Source: Incurvaria masculella (lineage: Eukaryota > Arthropoda > Insecta > Lepidoptera > Incurvariidae). Taken from it: 64,000 nt of DNA. The stretch lies in the NCBI GenBank assembly GCA_946894095.1, contig OX335650.1, forward strand, positions 21,116,001-21,180,000, written 5' to 3'. The notes beneath the pieces were generated by a model. That model was not told the origin of the DNA. It was given only the letters and a program-made list of their open reading frames with translations, and ran no database searches. Positions 32,740-42,840 of this stretch are shown here, piece after piece. Every line of letters starts with the position of its first letter. Position 1 is the first letter of the stretch. The position numbers were made by a program, and so were the translations under genes.

Positions 32740-33010
32740 GCGGCACCTAAGCTACGCGGGGCGCAGGGCGCGCGGCGCGAGACTGGCTAGCGCGGCGTGA
32801 GGGGGAGGGACGTCAGATTAATGCCTTCTGTAGTCGGACGGCGGCGCGGAGGCGGCAGCGGGGGCAGCGTGGCTCTATCTTAACGCAATATCCGGCCGAA
32901 TCTATTTTGCTTGATGACCTTTCACTCCTCCCCTCCGCCTTCCCTCGCTCGGCACGGGGAGCTCCCCCCAGGAGGTGCCCCCGCGGTCGCAACAAACAGG
33001 AAGCTCGCGG
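32740..33010. other. GC-rich low-copy block
   Basis: GCGGGGCGCAGGGCGCGCGG and GACGGCGGCGCGGAGGCGG, CpG-dense, with a 60-codon minus open frame that looks like composition noise. Confidence 0.4.
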
Positions 33011-33259
33011 TCATGTTGCCATTTGGAAAACTGTTTTACGATTCTCCTTTTGAGAGTTGAACAGATAGCAGATACTTTTGTGATATATCAGCAATACACG
33101 TATAGAGCTAAATAATACTTACACGGATACATTGTGTATTCCTATTTTCTAAAAATCCTTTCTGACTTACATCAGGGGAGTGACCGACACCATTGGGAGG
33201 GCATTGAGCCGCTTCAGCATTCCAACAATATACACCCCTCTCAATAAAATTTTTCATTT

Positions 33260-33562
33260 CATTCGCTCGGTCAAGGAGTCCTACGCGTTTGTAAAGTCGC
33301 ATGCAGATGCGGAAAAGGTTATATTGGACAGACGAAGAAAAACATTGCGACCCGTATGACAGAAAACATACGAGCGGTTAAGAATCGAGATATGAATAGC
33401 GCTATAGCAGAGCATCTCGATGCGGGCACGGAACCCTGGATAAGGTTAGACCAGGTCAAGACGCTGTGTAATGAACCGAGAATGCTTCCACGATTAGTAC
33501 GGGAAACCATCGAGATTGTGGCGATTCGTATAAACTCTCATCTGCCTGGAATCCCCTATTAG
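33260..33562 (+). pseudogene. Penelope-like element GIY-YIG endonuclease domain, truncated
   Basis: An open frame without upstream stop from about 33260 reads VACRCGKGYIGQTKK (33296 on; GIY-YIG core with the C.CG.GYIGQT signature of Penelope-like elements), TRMTENIRAVKN, SAIAEHLDAG (conserved His) and LVRETIEIVAIRINSH (the catalytic Glu region, R.SIEI in relatives), then stops at 33560-33562. In the family this endonuclease is the C-terminal domain after a reverse transcriptase; that part is absent here, so this is a 5'-truncated copy. Confidence 0.8.
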
Positions 33563-33848
33563 CACGGATTAAAAATCAAGAAGTGCATGTGAATCCAGCA
33601 AATACAGTAAGTGTAGTGTGTCGTGATGGTGAAATTCGGAACGCAGCCATCCCGGAAGTTCCTTTGGAAGAGCACCTTTGATCCTCAGCACAGTCACCCT
33701 TACCGGTTCTTCATAAAAAAAAAGTTCATACTACCATAATCACTAACTAACTACTAGGTATAATCAGAAGTGGATGTCAAATATTCCTGCAGTGGATGGC
33801 ACTTAAAAAGATCATTTGTTGTACAAGGTGATTAGTGTAAAAGGCTAA
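33563..33848. other. Sequence after the Penelope-like ORF
   Basis: 33563-33700 probably continues the 3' untranslated part of the element. It shows no match to the fold-back ends at 18.4 and 27.6 kb. Confidence 0.35.
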
Positions 33849-34702
33849 TCTATACTAATAATAAATCTGTAAGGGGTGTTCTTGGAGTAAGTTGCTTTGT
33901 TTTCTAAGATACTTCGTTTGTAGATGATTTTTAGAAATTAGTTCTGTTTGTATGTATGTATGTTCCTCCATAACTCTTAAACCAATCATCCGAATTCGAT
34001 TAAACTTACTACACGTATATTTTAATACACGGGACACAGGATAGGCTATATATAATTCAGTTCCGCTTACGTTAAGATGTAGCTGTCATACAAACCGGAA
34101 TTCTCCGCGCGGCTCGGCGGGAGGGCCGCGGCTCTACGGGGGGGGGGGGTCGGCGCTTACTTTTTAATCACTATCTACCTTTATTTCTTCGTTTACTTCT
34201 TACAAGCCACGAAACGGACTTTTTTGATACGGTTTTCATTAATATAAGGAGCGATCAACGAGCAAGGATTGCGTATGTATTTTTTAAATATTTCATACAA
34301 ACCTTAAGGGAAAAATAAAAACTATGTACAACTATGTTCCGGATGGGTTACCGTTTTCAATGTTGAAGGTGGCTGTGGTTCGTATTACTCATAAAATGAA
34401 GGTGGTTGAGGCAACTTTGTTGGTTTTGTATCAATTTCTATATAACAGTGCCAGTGCAGTAAGGGTCCGGCTTCACAAGCTTTTAAAATTCGCTGCCAAA
34501 TGTTAACGAAGCTCTAAATGGGAATATGTCTATGTTTATCATTAAATAATGCCATATCGGTTCAAATAATGTTGATTAAATTTTGTAGATGGATACATAG
34601 TCCTGGACTAGCCTTTTGGGTTACTTTTTATCCAGGAAATAATTCAGACCGAAATCAATCCAATACGACATTGACCCGAGCGGAGCCGGGTACCGCAGCT
34701 AG
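33849..34702 (+). mobile_element. Non-autonomous Helitron, copy 1 (854 bp)
   Basis: The 5' end is TCTATACTAATAATAAATC after an A (33848). The 3' end is a GC-rich hairpin (ACCCG...CGGGT, 34674-34691), seven bases, then CTAG (34699-34702) before a T. Insertion between A and T, a TC start, a CTRR end and a subterminal hairpin define Helitrons. The interior has a CpG-rich block with poly-G (34100-34150) and, at 34336-34385, a stretch like the 5S-type SINE head (GGATGGGTTACCGTTTTC, GGCTGTGGTTCG). No Rep/helicase is encoded. Confidence 0.75.
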
Positions 34703-34856
34703 TATCATAATAATACTTAACTATGCTTTCTTCCTGTTAGATAAAAAATCCGCACAAATCGAATTTAATTACAATCCTTCCAAAGTGCATATGGTCACAG
34801 AAAGGTCACCGAGAAGTAGTCAAGTAACGCGTTAGATGCCACTCGATGCCGTACAC
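34703..34856. other. Short spacer
   Basis: AT-rich, nothing recognised. Confidence 0.5.
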
Positions 34857-34890
34857 TCAGGCTGAGATAAATAGTCGTAACAGAAACTAA

Positions 34891-35059
34891 GGCTGAGATA
34901 AATAGTCGTATCAGAAACTAAGACTAACGGAAAGTAGTACTTTGTGACGTCACTTTGACACATTTTGTATGGAGGAAGTCTTCAAAGTAATGCATAGTGA
35001 CGTCACAAAGTAGTACTTTTCGTTAGTCTTAGTTTCTGTTACGACTATTTATCTCAGCC
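34891..35059. mobile_element. H MITE, copy 4 (nested in left arm)
   Basis: A 169-bp palindrome starting GGCTGAGATAAATAGTCGT, flanked by a perfect TAA duplication (34888-34890, 35060-35062). Confidence 0.85.
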
Positions 35060-35171
35060 TAAGACTTACGGAAAGTAGTACTTTGTGACGTCACTTTGAC
35101 ACATTTTGTATGGACGCAATCTCAAAGTAATGCAAATTGACGTCACAAAGTACTACTTTTCGTTAGTCAAA

Positions 35172-35339
35172 GGCTGAGATAAATAGTCGTAACAGAAACT
35201 AAGACTAACGAAAAGTAGTACTTTGTGACGTCAATTCGCATTACTTTGAGATTTCGTCCATACAAAATGTGTCAAAGTGACGTCACAAAGTACTACTTTC
35301 CGTTAGTCTTAGTTTCTGATGCGACTATTTATCTCAGCC
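35172..35339. mobile_element. H MITE, copy 5 (nested in right arm)
   Basis: A 168-bp palindrome flanked on the right by TTA (35340-35342) and on the left by AAA (35169-35171), where TTA would be expected; the left flank has changed or the event was not clean. Confidence 0.8.
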
Positions 35340-35373
35340 TTAGTTTCTGTTACGACTATTTATCTCGGCCTCA

Positions 35374-35878
35374 AAATGTGAGCTGGAGTAAATTGCCTAC
35401 ATTGAGTACAATGTTAAATAATTATTTTCTATCGAATGCTAAATGTATTACTCGAGACTTTCATGGTTGGTTAGAAACAGATAATTCGTTTTTCATTATC
35501 TCTCTATTGACATTTGGGGAATTACCTCCGCGACGATGTAGGAGTGTTCTCTCCCCCTCTCTCTCTCTCCCCTCCGCCCCCCAGCAGCGGCGACACTCGG
35601 ATGGACATTGAGCCCAGGGGGGCGATTCGTTCGGCGACCCGGTCAAGCGACGACGTTCACTGCGAATTAGCGCTCGAAAGTGGACGCGTATGAGGGACTC
35701 ATTTGGCTCGCACTCTAATCGTTGCCCTCAACGAGTGGATGGCATAGTCGGTTTACTAAATTTACACGTTTTAGTATGTAGCGACCGTAGCACTCTCGAC
35801 ATAGAGCTGTCCTAGTTTCAATATCCCAACAAACGCGACAGACGTATGCACAGACGCTAATAAATACGTATTATTTTT
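35374..35878. other. Low-copy stretch with a C-rich block
   Basis: 35550-35600 has CCCCCTCTCTCTCTCTCCCC and CAGCAGCGGCGAC. 35620-35720 is unique and mixed. No gene. Confidence 0.4.
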
Positions 35879-36440
35879 AACCGACTTCAAAAAAGGAGGA
35901 GGTTATCAATTCGTCTGTATGTTTTTTTTATGTTTGTTACCTCATAACTTTTGCCTGGGTGAACCGATTTTTATGATTTTTAAATGAAAGCTTGTGCTTC
36001 CCAAGTGGTCCCATTTTAATTTGGTTAAGTTCTGACAATGATATCCACGAGGAAATCATATAAGTCTTAAATTTGTATTAAGATGTGCACGACAAATGGA
36101 CGAATAACTCAATATAATGCCAACCGATTTCGGTGATTCTTTTTTTATTGGAAAGGACGTGTACAAATTAGTAAGTGTATTTCAGATTCACTAAAAATAA
36201 ACAAATAAAAAAAAATTAACAAAAAAAATAACCGACTTCAAAGAAAAAGCACTAAAAAGTAAAAAATAATTGTCATTTTTGTAGTTACGATTTTTGTTAT
36301 TCGTCGCCAAGGTTCTCTTGATTGGCGCAGCGCGTGCCCGGCTGACGCCGACTCAATAATAACAAAAATCGTAACTACAAAAATGGCAATTATTTTTTAC
36401 TTTTTAGTGCCTTTTTTTAAGTCGGTTATTTTTTTTTTGT
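35879..36440 (+). repeat. CCGACTTCAAAAAAG repeat with an internal long hairpin
   Basis: Opens AACCGACTTCAAAAAAGGAG, followed by AATTCGTCTGTATG and TTGCCTGGGTGAACCG, blocks I associate with a common lepidopteran repeat. At 36228 CCGACTT appears again and begins an inverted repeat: arms 36219-36302 and 36359-36440 pair nearly perfectly (CACTAAAAAGTAAAAAATAA, GTAGTTACGATTTTTGTTAT). The 56-bp loop is GC-rich, unlike the arms. Confidence 0.65.
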
Positions 36441-36764
36441 TTATTTTTTTTGCCTACAGAATGAACATGATAAACGAATAAGGGAAACAGCTAAGCTGGT
36501 TGTCTGTGGCTGCACACCCCCTCTTGTGTCCCGCGCCGCCGTCTCTATGCGGATCGGGTGACGCGAGCCGCGCCCAGACAGGATCGGGAATCAGGAACCG
36601 ATCCTGAAACACAGCATACAAATGGTTAATAACAACGATTGTTGTTTTTGTGTTTGTTGTAGAGACAGCACCATAACCACTAATAAATACGTCAAACACA
36701 AGAACTCCTGAACCTCTCATACGCAATCCTCATTCAGCTTTCAACTTCTCTTCTCTTCAGACAC
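36441..36764. other. Low-copy stretch, nothing recognised
   Basis: Mixed composition with a direct repeat GGATCGGG / AGGATCGGGAATCAGGA. The 90-codon minus open frame (36454-36726) is unsupported. Confidence 0.4.
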
Positions 36765-36962
36765 TCTCGGCCCTCTAGTGGTCGAGGGTCTAGAGGACTT
36801 GCCTTTGATGCGAGAGGTTATGAATTAAAATGTCATGCACCACTGGCCCCTGTCGTGCACCACATCCTTTCTCTTTCTGAGTTGGGAGCTGTTCCATGGT
36901 CCGGAACTCATGTAAGACTGTAGGTCCCCTTCCCCTACTAGGTGGTAAGGATAGGCCTACTT
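36765..36962 (+). mobile_element. tRNA-headed SINE, 3' truncated
   Basis: A degenerate head (GGACTTGCCTTTGATGCGAG), then CACCACATCCTTTCTCTTTC, TGGGAGCTGTTCCATGGTCC and GTCCCCTTCCCCTACTAGG. It is joined abruptly to another repeat at 36963. Confidence 0.6.
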
Positions 36963-37013
36963 TTTTACCCGACTGCGAAAGAAGGAGGGTTATGTTTTTC
37001 GAGTGTATGTATG

Positions 37014-37044
<31 letters not shown>

Positions 37045-37200
37045 ATTTCTTTGTCGCCCCCTGCAGCCTAAACGGCTTGATGGATTTTATCTTGAGAGGT
37101 GTCGTTACATTCGTCTTAATTGTGAGAGTGACACTGGGTATATCAAAATCATAAAAAAAAATCATGGCTGATTTTTGGCGCCAAATTTTGTGTTTTCAAA
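36963..37200 (+). repeat. CCCGACTGCG repeat with a TATG microsatellite
   Basis: TTTTACCCGACTGCGAAAG and AGGAGGGTTATGTTTTTCG, then (TATG)n at 37003-37044, CCCCCTGCAGCCTAAACGG and ATCATGGCTGATTTTTGGCG. I associate this unit with lepidopteran genomes; class uncertain. Confidence 0.55.
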
Positions 37201-37471
37201 TATTTTTTTTCTTGAAACCTATTTCTTTATCGCTTTCTCTGTGAAGGGCAGGGTTAACAGTGAATATTCTAATTTTATATTATGTAAAGCGTGGCATATC
37301 GTGTATGCCAGTCTTTTAGCAGCTAAGCCGGCTGACTTTGGGGAAATTACCTTTATTAAAGACTTAACTGTTTTATATTTTAATTGAATATTGCACATAA
37401 CATTTGGGTTAAAAATCACATCATCATAAATAAATGATCAGAAATAAATAACAAAAATCTTAAAGCACCCC

Positions 37472-37753
37472 AAAAACCGGCCAAGTGCGAGTCGGACTCG
37501 CACACGAAGGATTCCGTACCATCGTACAAGATTTAACACAAAACATCACGTGTTTTGTATTGTTTTGAAATTTTACCTTTTTGTTGTTATAGCGGTAAAA
37601 TTAAAACATACTCTGTGAAAATTTCAGCTGCCTAACTATTGCGGTTCATGAGATATAGCCCTGTGATGGGCGGACGGACGGACGGACGGATGGACAGCGG
37701 AGGCTTGGTAATAGGGTTCCGTTGCCACCCTTTGGGTTCGGAACCCTAAAAAA
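37472..37753 (-). repeat. GGTTCCGTACC repeat, copy 4
   Basis: AAAAACCGGCCAAGTGCGAG and TCGGACTCGCACACGAAGG at the left; GACGGACGGACGGACGGATG and TTCGGAACCCTAAAAAA at the right. The best-kept copy. Confidence 0.85.
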
Positions 37754-38480
37754 TACTGCTTGAAATGATGTGATGAACATCGCCTTTTATCTTTTACGTT
37801 ACCTCTCTGAGAAAAATCGGTTCGAGGTCTCAGTTCTAAAGATGTTATATCTGTCTTAATTTCGATGTTCGAATGGATATATGCTGCTCTAGGCAGCGAC
37901 TACAAATATTTCAATCACGCAATATAACACTCTATTATGGGAACCATAGGCACGGACTGATTTCCATTCGCTCCTAAAGATTTATTCGCCGCTCAGGCGT
38001 GTGCGGCGGGCGCGGGCGACGGGCGACGGGCGCGGGCGGCGCGCGGCGGTCAGTCGCGGTGCAGGGTGGATGTTGCGTGATGTTGGGTTAATTAAACTTT
38101 AAGCTTAAGGGAGAATTTAATTTCCGGCGTTCGTAGCGCGCCACCCTGCCCGCCTCGCCTCCGCCGCCTCTACCCGCCGCCAATTACTTGTTCCGTGGCC
38201 GCCCGGCCGCGGGCCGCCTTGAGTGCCTCCGATCGAATTGATTGAGGGTTAAATGTACTTAAAGAATTATAGTGGTGTATAATGTTAAGGTATCTGTCGA
38301 CGACAAGCCACATAATTTGAAAATAATATGAAAACAAAAAAATGTAATGTCAATGTGACTGGTTAATAAAATCGTTAATGAAAAAGATCCGGTTTTTCCT
38401 CAGCTCTCACAGTATCTGTGCGTACGACCTGAATTAATATATCATTTCTGTTACTATACATATGCACTGAAAACAAAATA
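37754..38480. other. Low-copy region with a GC-rich block
   Basis: 37975-38050 and 38130-38230 are CpG-rich (GGCGCGCGGCGGTCAGTCGC, CCCGGCCGCGGGCCGCC), separated by TTAATTAAACTTTAAG. No gene. Likely non-repetitive; a candidate regulatory block. Confidence 0.4.
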
Positions 38481-38726
38481 ATCAGTGAATCTAAGTGTAA
38501 TTCCAATAATAACAACCGTCTTGCAATGTTAAAGTAGAGCCAACTAAGTAAATCGGTTACTCTAACTGAGTGAAATCAGAAAGCCTTAAACATTGAATGT
38601 TACTGCGTATTTAAATGTTGTTTCAACTGTGTGTAATGACTGCTTACTCTTACTGTTTCCCTAACTGTGTGAAAACGGTTTCTAGCTTTAGTATTTTTTC
38701 CATTCTTACTTACTTATATTCAATGT
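38481..38726 (-). repeat. Unnamed repeat X, copy 2 (empty site for H MITE)
   Basis: The reverse complement matches 23908-24304 without the MITE. At the point where copy 1 has TCA-MITE-TCA, this copy has a single TCA (TGA on plus, 38567-38569). Confidence 0.65.
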
Positions 38727-38950
38727 AAAGGTTGTAGTGATGCAAAGTTGATAGGGGTTAAAACCATGTCACCATCGCATTGGATGAAATATGGTTGGAA
38801 ATTCAAGAAAAAAATGGCTGTAATTTCCATATGGTTCAATGTAGCTGCGCTCATGATGGGAAGGTCCTGGCATGAAACCTAATTCCTCCAGGAATGCGGT
38901 GTGTTGGGCTTGTGTTATGACGGTGGGGGTATCGACCCTTATAAAACAAA
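38727..38950 (+). mobile_element. SINE, 5' truncated
   Basis: CACCATCGCATTGGATGAAA, GTTCAATGTAGCTGCGCTC, GGAATGCGGTGTGTTGGGC and GACGGTGGGGGT, in family order. Head absent. Confidence 0.65.
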
Positions 38951-39322
38951 TCTACAAGAAATCTGTAGATATGTATTCACAAAGAATTGCCCATACAGAA
39001 ATGTCTGTATTTTGTTAGTTTATGCCAACCCTGGTCCAATTTGTTTTGACGTTTCGCAGTTTGATTAGACGCATCCAGTTGTGAAATTGTCTATTTCGCT
39101 ACACGAGAACCAACCCCTGTTCCCTCCGCCCCTTCTTCACACTCGCGCCCTCTCCCCGCCCGGGCTACGTGGCACTCTAACGAACGGAACGGAATAGAAA
39201 CGCATTTGTCCAAAAAATATACCTAGTCAAGCAGCGGTAATGTATTATTTGAGCCACTTTCGCGTGATACACCGATTTTAAATGCGGAGCCATCGGAAAC
39301 AATTTTCGTGCAGCGCGAGCTT
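38951..39322. other. Low-copy stretch with a C-rich patch
   Basis: 39110-39175 is C-rich (CCCTCTCCCCGCCCGGGC). Nothing else recognised. Confidence 0.4.
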
Positions 39323-39801
39323 TTAAGGTGGCCTTAAACTCCCCATACAAACGTGGAATGAAGATCATGCGCATATTTCTTGTCAGAGGTCCAAAATTAT
39401 CCTCAAAACAGCATTATTTGATTGAACTAGATGTCTGATGACCATCGGCATTGTAATATAGTGTTTGGTTTCTACGTTAGAAAGTCCGAAAGTTCGAATT
39501 TTTCGAGCGTTTTGAATAATAATTTTGGACGTAGATTACTCAACGATAAAAACAATAACATCTTAAAAAGGTTAGTCATCAGACGTAGCTTATTTCATGA
39601 AGATTTATAATCAATTTGGTTTTTGTCTGTAAAATTTTCTTAAATCTTGCCAAATCAAACACTATGCGCATTGTCTGCTTTTTGGACATGTTGCATCCTC
39701 CTCATCACAGAGCCTGTCTTTTTCTTTGTAACAGAGAAGGTCCTAGAACGCAATATCACGGTTTTGTGCCGTGCCCGCGAATGAGTCGGGAAGGACCTTA
39801 A
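39323..39801 (-). mobile_element. M1 MITE, copy E, diverged
   Basis: TTAAGGTGGCC is followed directly by TTAAACTCCCCATAC, so the GGTTGGG part of this end is altered. The other end is GGACCTTAA. The interior is collinear with other copies with many substitutions and deletions (479 bp). Confidence 0.75.
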
Positions 39802-40763
39802 CCGATTTTTCCCGCCGTTTCTGAGCAGAGATGGCATAAAGTGCCGCCCTGCCGTGTAAGCGTGTTCGTACAGCGTGAGCCCGCGGGGTGGCGGTCGGCT
39901 GTACGCAGCGGCGCAGCCTTAAAAGCAATATCCGCCGCCGCGAGTGCGCGCCAGGAAATGAACCGGAATCCGCGGTGTATTAAGCCGCAGGTACCACCAC
40001 TTCAATTTATAAACGCCGCCGCCTGCGTGAGCTACCAGCCACATAACCCAAGGTACACCTTGAGTCAGCTATATTGGGCTGTGAAGCTGAAAGCATTATT
40101 GTTACCATTATTGGAAACGCTACCACCATTGTGCCACTTAAAGTGCATGCTAAGTAGCATAAGCAGCTTATGACTTACGGGCCCGACACAGTTCAGCGAT
40201 AAGCTGGTGACGTAACTAGATACAGAACAGATATTAATTAATGTTTCAATAGAAGTGCTGGTAAAAAGCACCAATATTGTTGCCAAGAGAAGCTTCAACA
40301 ACATTGTAGCGACCATTCAGCGACCTTTTTTTTTCATTGCAATAGTTTAATTTCTTTGCAGGGGGTCGTGCTAATTGATAATTCAATTATTAATTAATAT
40401 ACATTAATAGCGATAAGGTAGTAAATTGTTATCAGCGATTATTCATCCATAATGTAGACATCTACTGGTTACCAAAAATATAAAAACACATAAAAAGGAA
40501 AATGACAGTCAACAAGTCGGTCAACTACCCGTTATTCTTGTTCAGACATGCGATCGCGGCTCTATATGGCTGCCCCGATCACTACGGCAATATGCTGCCC
40601 AGCCTTCCGCAGTTGAAACTTCCGTTCGCAATTTCCTTTAAATTACATTTCACTTTTTCAGAGTAAGTCTCACCCTGAACATCCGTAAAAAAGCTGCGCT
40701 TCAAAACGCGTTGAAATGTATTTGTGAGGTTACGGGTTTCTCAGGGTATATACTAGCTTATGT
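39802..40763. other. Low-copy region with a GC-rich block
   Basis: 39835-40050 is CpG-rich (CCCGCGGGGTGGCGGTCGGC, ATATCCGCCGCCGCGAGTGC) and probably unique. A 110-codon plus frame (39841-40173) spans it without domain or splice support. The rest is AT-rich, with TTATTAATTAATATACATTAA near 40390. Confidence 0.4.
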
Positions 40764-41250
40764 CCTGTCAGTCAGTCAATAAGTCAGTCAGCGCGTTTGC
40801 GGCCACTGCTGGTCATACGCCTCTCCAATTTTTCCCCAGTCCTTCCGTCCCTCGGAGGTACGGAACCACTGCTTTCCGCCGACGCACTTTATGTCATCTT
40901 CCCACCTGGCGGGTGGTCTTCACACTCTCCGTTTTCCTGTCCACGGCCGCTAGTGCAGGACACTGTTACTCCAACGGTCGTCATCTTTTCGGCTGACGTG
41001 ACCGGCCCACTGTCATTTGAGCTTAATCACCCGGTGTCCAATATCGCCTACTTTGGTGCGTCGTCGGCGGATTGCCTTATTACGCACAATATCTCGTAGT
41101 GATATTCCCAGCATGGTTCGCTCCGTGGCTCGCTGGGAAACTTTTGAAACTTTGAACAACGGTGACCGTCAGAGTCCACGTTTCACACCCGTACGTCATA
41201 TCCGGGAGGACGCACTGGTCATATATTCTGATCTTTCAAATTTTCTGAAG
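40764..41250 (-). pseudogene. RTE LINE 3' end fragment
   Basis: The minus strand runs from KAIRRR-type and TKVGDIGH-type blocks through GRHVSRKDDDRW-type sequence to YVQQW and a tail of CTGA/CAGT units (40764-40790). Frameshifts break the frame. Longer upstream than 30943-31150; it shares the DIGHRV block with 58115-58408. Confidence 0.75.
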
Positions 41251-41610
41251 GTCAGACCTCTTAAAGTAATTTAAAGTAAATTAAAACCACTTAAAGTAAT
41301 AAGTAATACTTTTCCGATGTAGTTGCTATCTTCCGGCCGAGCTAGCGATCCAGCGCGTTTGTGCTAAGCGACGCAATCGGATTTCTTCACTGCTGTCGCC
41401 TTTGCTATTCGTCAGGAGTTGCCGGATCTACTGCCAGTACACTGAAAGTATTTATTGCAGTGCGGTCTGCATTGGTGAGTAAACTAAAATTACCGCGTTA
41501 GTGCAAAACCTTCACCCCTTAAGGATGTTCCGACCCATACAGTGTTTTTTTTACACAGAACGCAAAAAGTATTGCACTTTAAGGCACGAATTCGTCAAAA
41601 ATATTAAATA

Positions 41611-42563
41611 CTAGCTGCGGTACCCGGCTCCGCTCGGGTTAGTGTCGGCTAAATTATTTCATGGATAAAGTAGCTCACATGGCTGATCCATAATAGGGTC
41701 AAACTGGTCCAGGACAATGTATCCATCTACCAAATTTAATCAAGATCGTTCGAGATGAAATATCATGATTTAATGAGAAACATTCAATAATTCCCATTTA
41801 GAGCTTCGTTGACATTTGGTGGCTATTTAAAAAAAAAAGCATTTGCCGCCAGAACCTTTCTGCACTTGCACTGCAACATTGTTTACCTAGTAAGTAAGTA
41901 ACGTGTAATGTAGGTAAGTTTTGCGTGGACTCCAACCCACAGTTAGCCTCAACATCGATAACAGTAACCCATCTCGAACCTGACTGCTCCCAGAGATCCT
42001 ATACATTGATAAAATACGCACATAAATCGGGTTATTGGTTCGCAAGTTATAAGAATTTAACACTCTCTACTCACCCTTCTGGTAATGGAGCGTTATATTA
42101 TGTAGCCTATAAGTTTTGAGTAGAATCAGGCTAGACGTAGATACAATCCGCATCTTAATCGAGTAATTGGTTCTCAAGGATTTTACCAAGTAGTCCTAAA
42201 ATTGCGGGAAATACCAAGCCGTACTCCCCCCCCCCACCCGCCGCGCGTCGCACCGCCCGCCCCGCCCCCGCCGCCGCTCCCGCCGCCGCCCCCGGCCCCG
42301 CTCCCCCCGGTGTGAAGTAGCGCTGCCGGCATCGTTTTCGCAGCCCCGTGAAAGTTCTAAAGCCCATGGGCACAATATCTTTATAAATTGTAGCCTATGT
42401 GTTATTCTGATGTATAAGCTATATTATTGTAAAGTTTCATTAGAATCCATTCAGTAGTTTTTACGTGAAAGAGTAACAAACATCCATCCATCCATCCATC
42501 CATCCATCCATCCATCCATCCATTATTACAAACTTTCCCCTTTATAATATTTATTAGATTAGA
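41611..42563 (-). mobile_element. Non-autonomous Helitron, copy 2 (953 bp)
   Basis: On the minus strand it starts TCTAATCTAATAAATATTAT (after A) and ends with the ACCCG/CGGGT hairpin and CTAG before T at 41611. It has the same interior order as copy 1: a CpG/G-rich block (42230-42320), a 5S-SINE-like stretch (41926-42002), then AACGAAGCTCTAAATGGGAA. It holds an (ATGG)n microsatellite near its 5' end (42480-42521). Confidence 0.75.
42480..42521. repeat. (ATCC)n microsatellite inside the Helitron
   Basis: About ten uninterrupted CATC/ATCC units. Confidence 0.95.
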
Positions 42564-42840
42564 TAGCCATAGTAGTTGCAGCGAAAACATATTCACAATT
42601 TCAGGTTTAATGGTTTGGTTGTAATTGCCGATTAGAAGTTTTACACCGTTAGATGGCGCTGTTAAATAAAAATCGTATTTAAATAAATTGTAACAAAACC
42701 AATAATCCTGAAATTGTGAAATTGTTTTCGCTGCAAGTAATATGACTACATTAAACTTTTATTATTAATTTGTGCCTTAAAGTGCAATACTTTTTGCGTT
42801 CTGTGTAAAAAAAACTTTGTATGGGTCGGAACATCCTTAA

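Larger units (their letters stand above)
34860..35370. mobile_element. H MITE, copy 3, host of two further H MITEs
   Basis: The outer ends GGCTGAGATAAATAGTCGT and ACGACTATTTATCTCGGCC are flanked by TCA (34857-34859 and 35371-35373). After removing daughters 34891-35059 and 35172-35339 with one 3-bp duplicate each, 168 bp remain, the exact family length. Both daughters lie at the same TAA/TTA point in the left and right arms. Confidence 0.85.
41519..42840. mobile_element. Second TTAA MITE (M2) with a nested Helitron
   Basis: Terminal inverted repeats of about 76 bp: TTAAGGATGTTCCGACCCAT at the left and its complement at the right, both bounded by TTAA. Without the Helitron (41611-42563) it is about 369 bp and nearly a full palindrome; further inverted pairs are TTGCAGCGAAAACA (42577) and TGTTTTCGCTGCAA (42724). 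It shares only TTAAGG with M1. No coding sequence. Confidence 0.75.

Noticed and set aside
37003..37044. CRISPR-like or satellite array
   Set aside because: A simple (TATG)n microsatellite inside an interspersed repeat; there are no spacers, and the window is eukaryotic.
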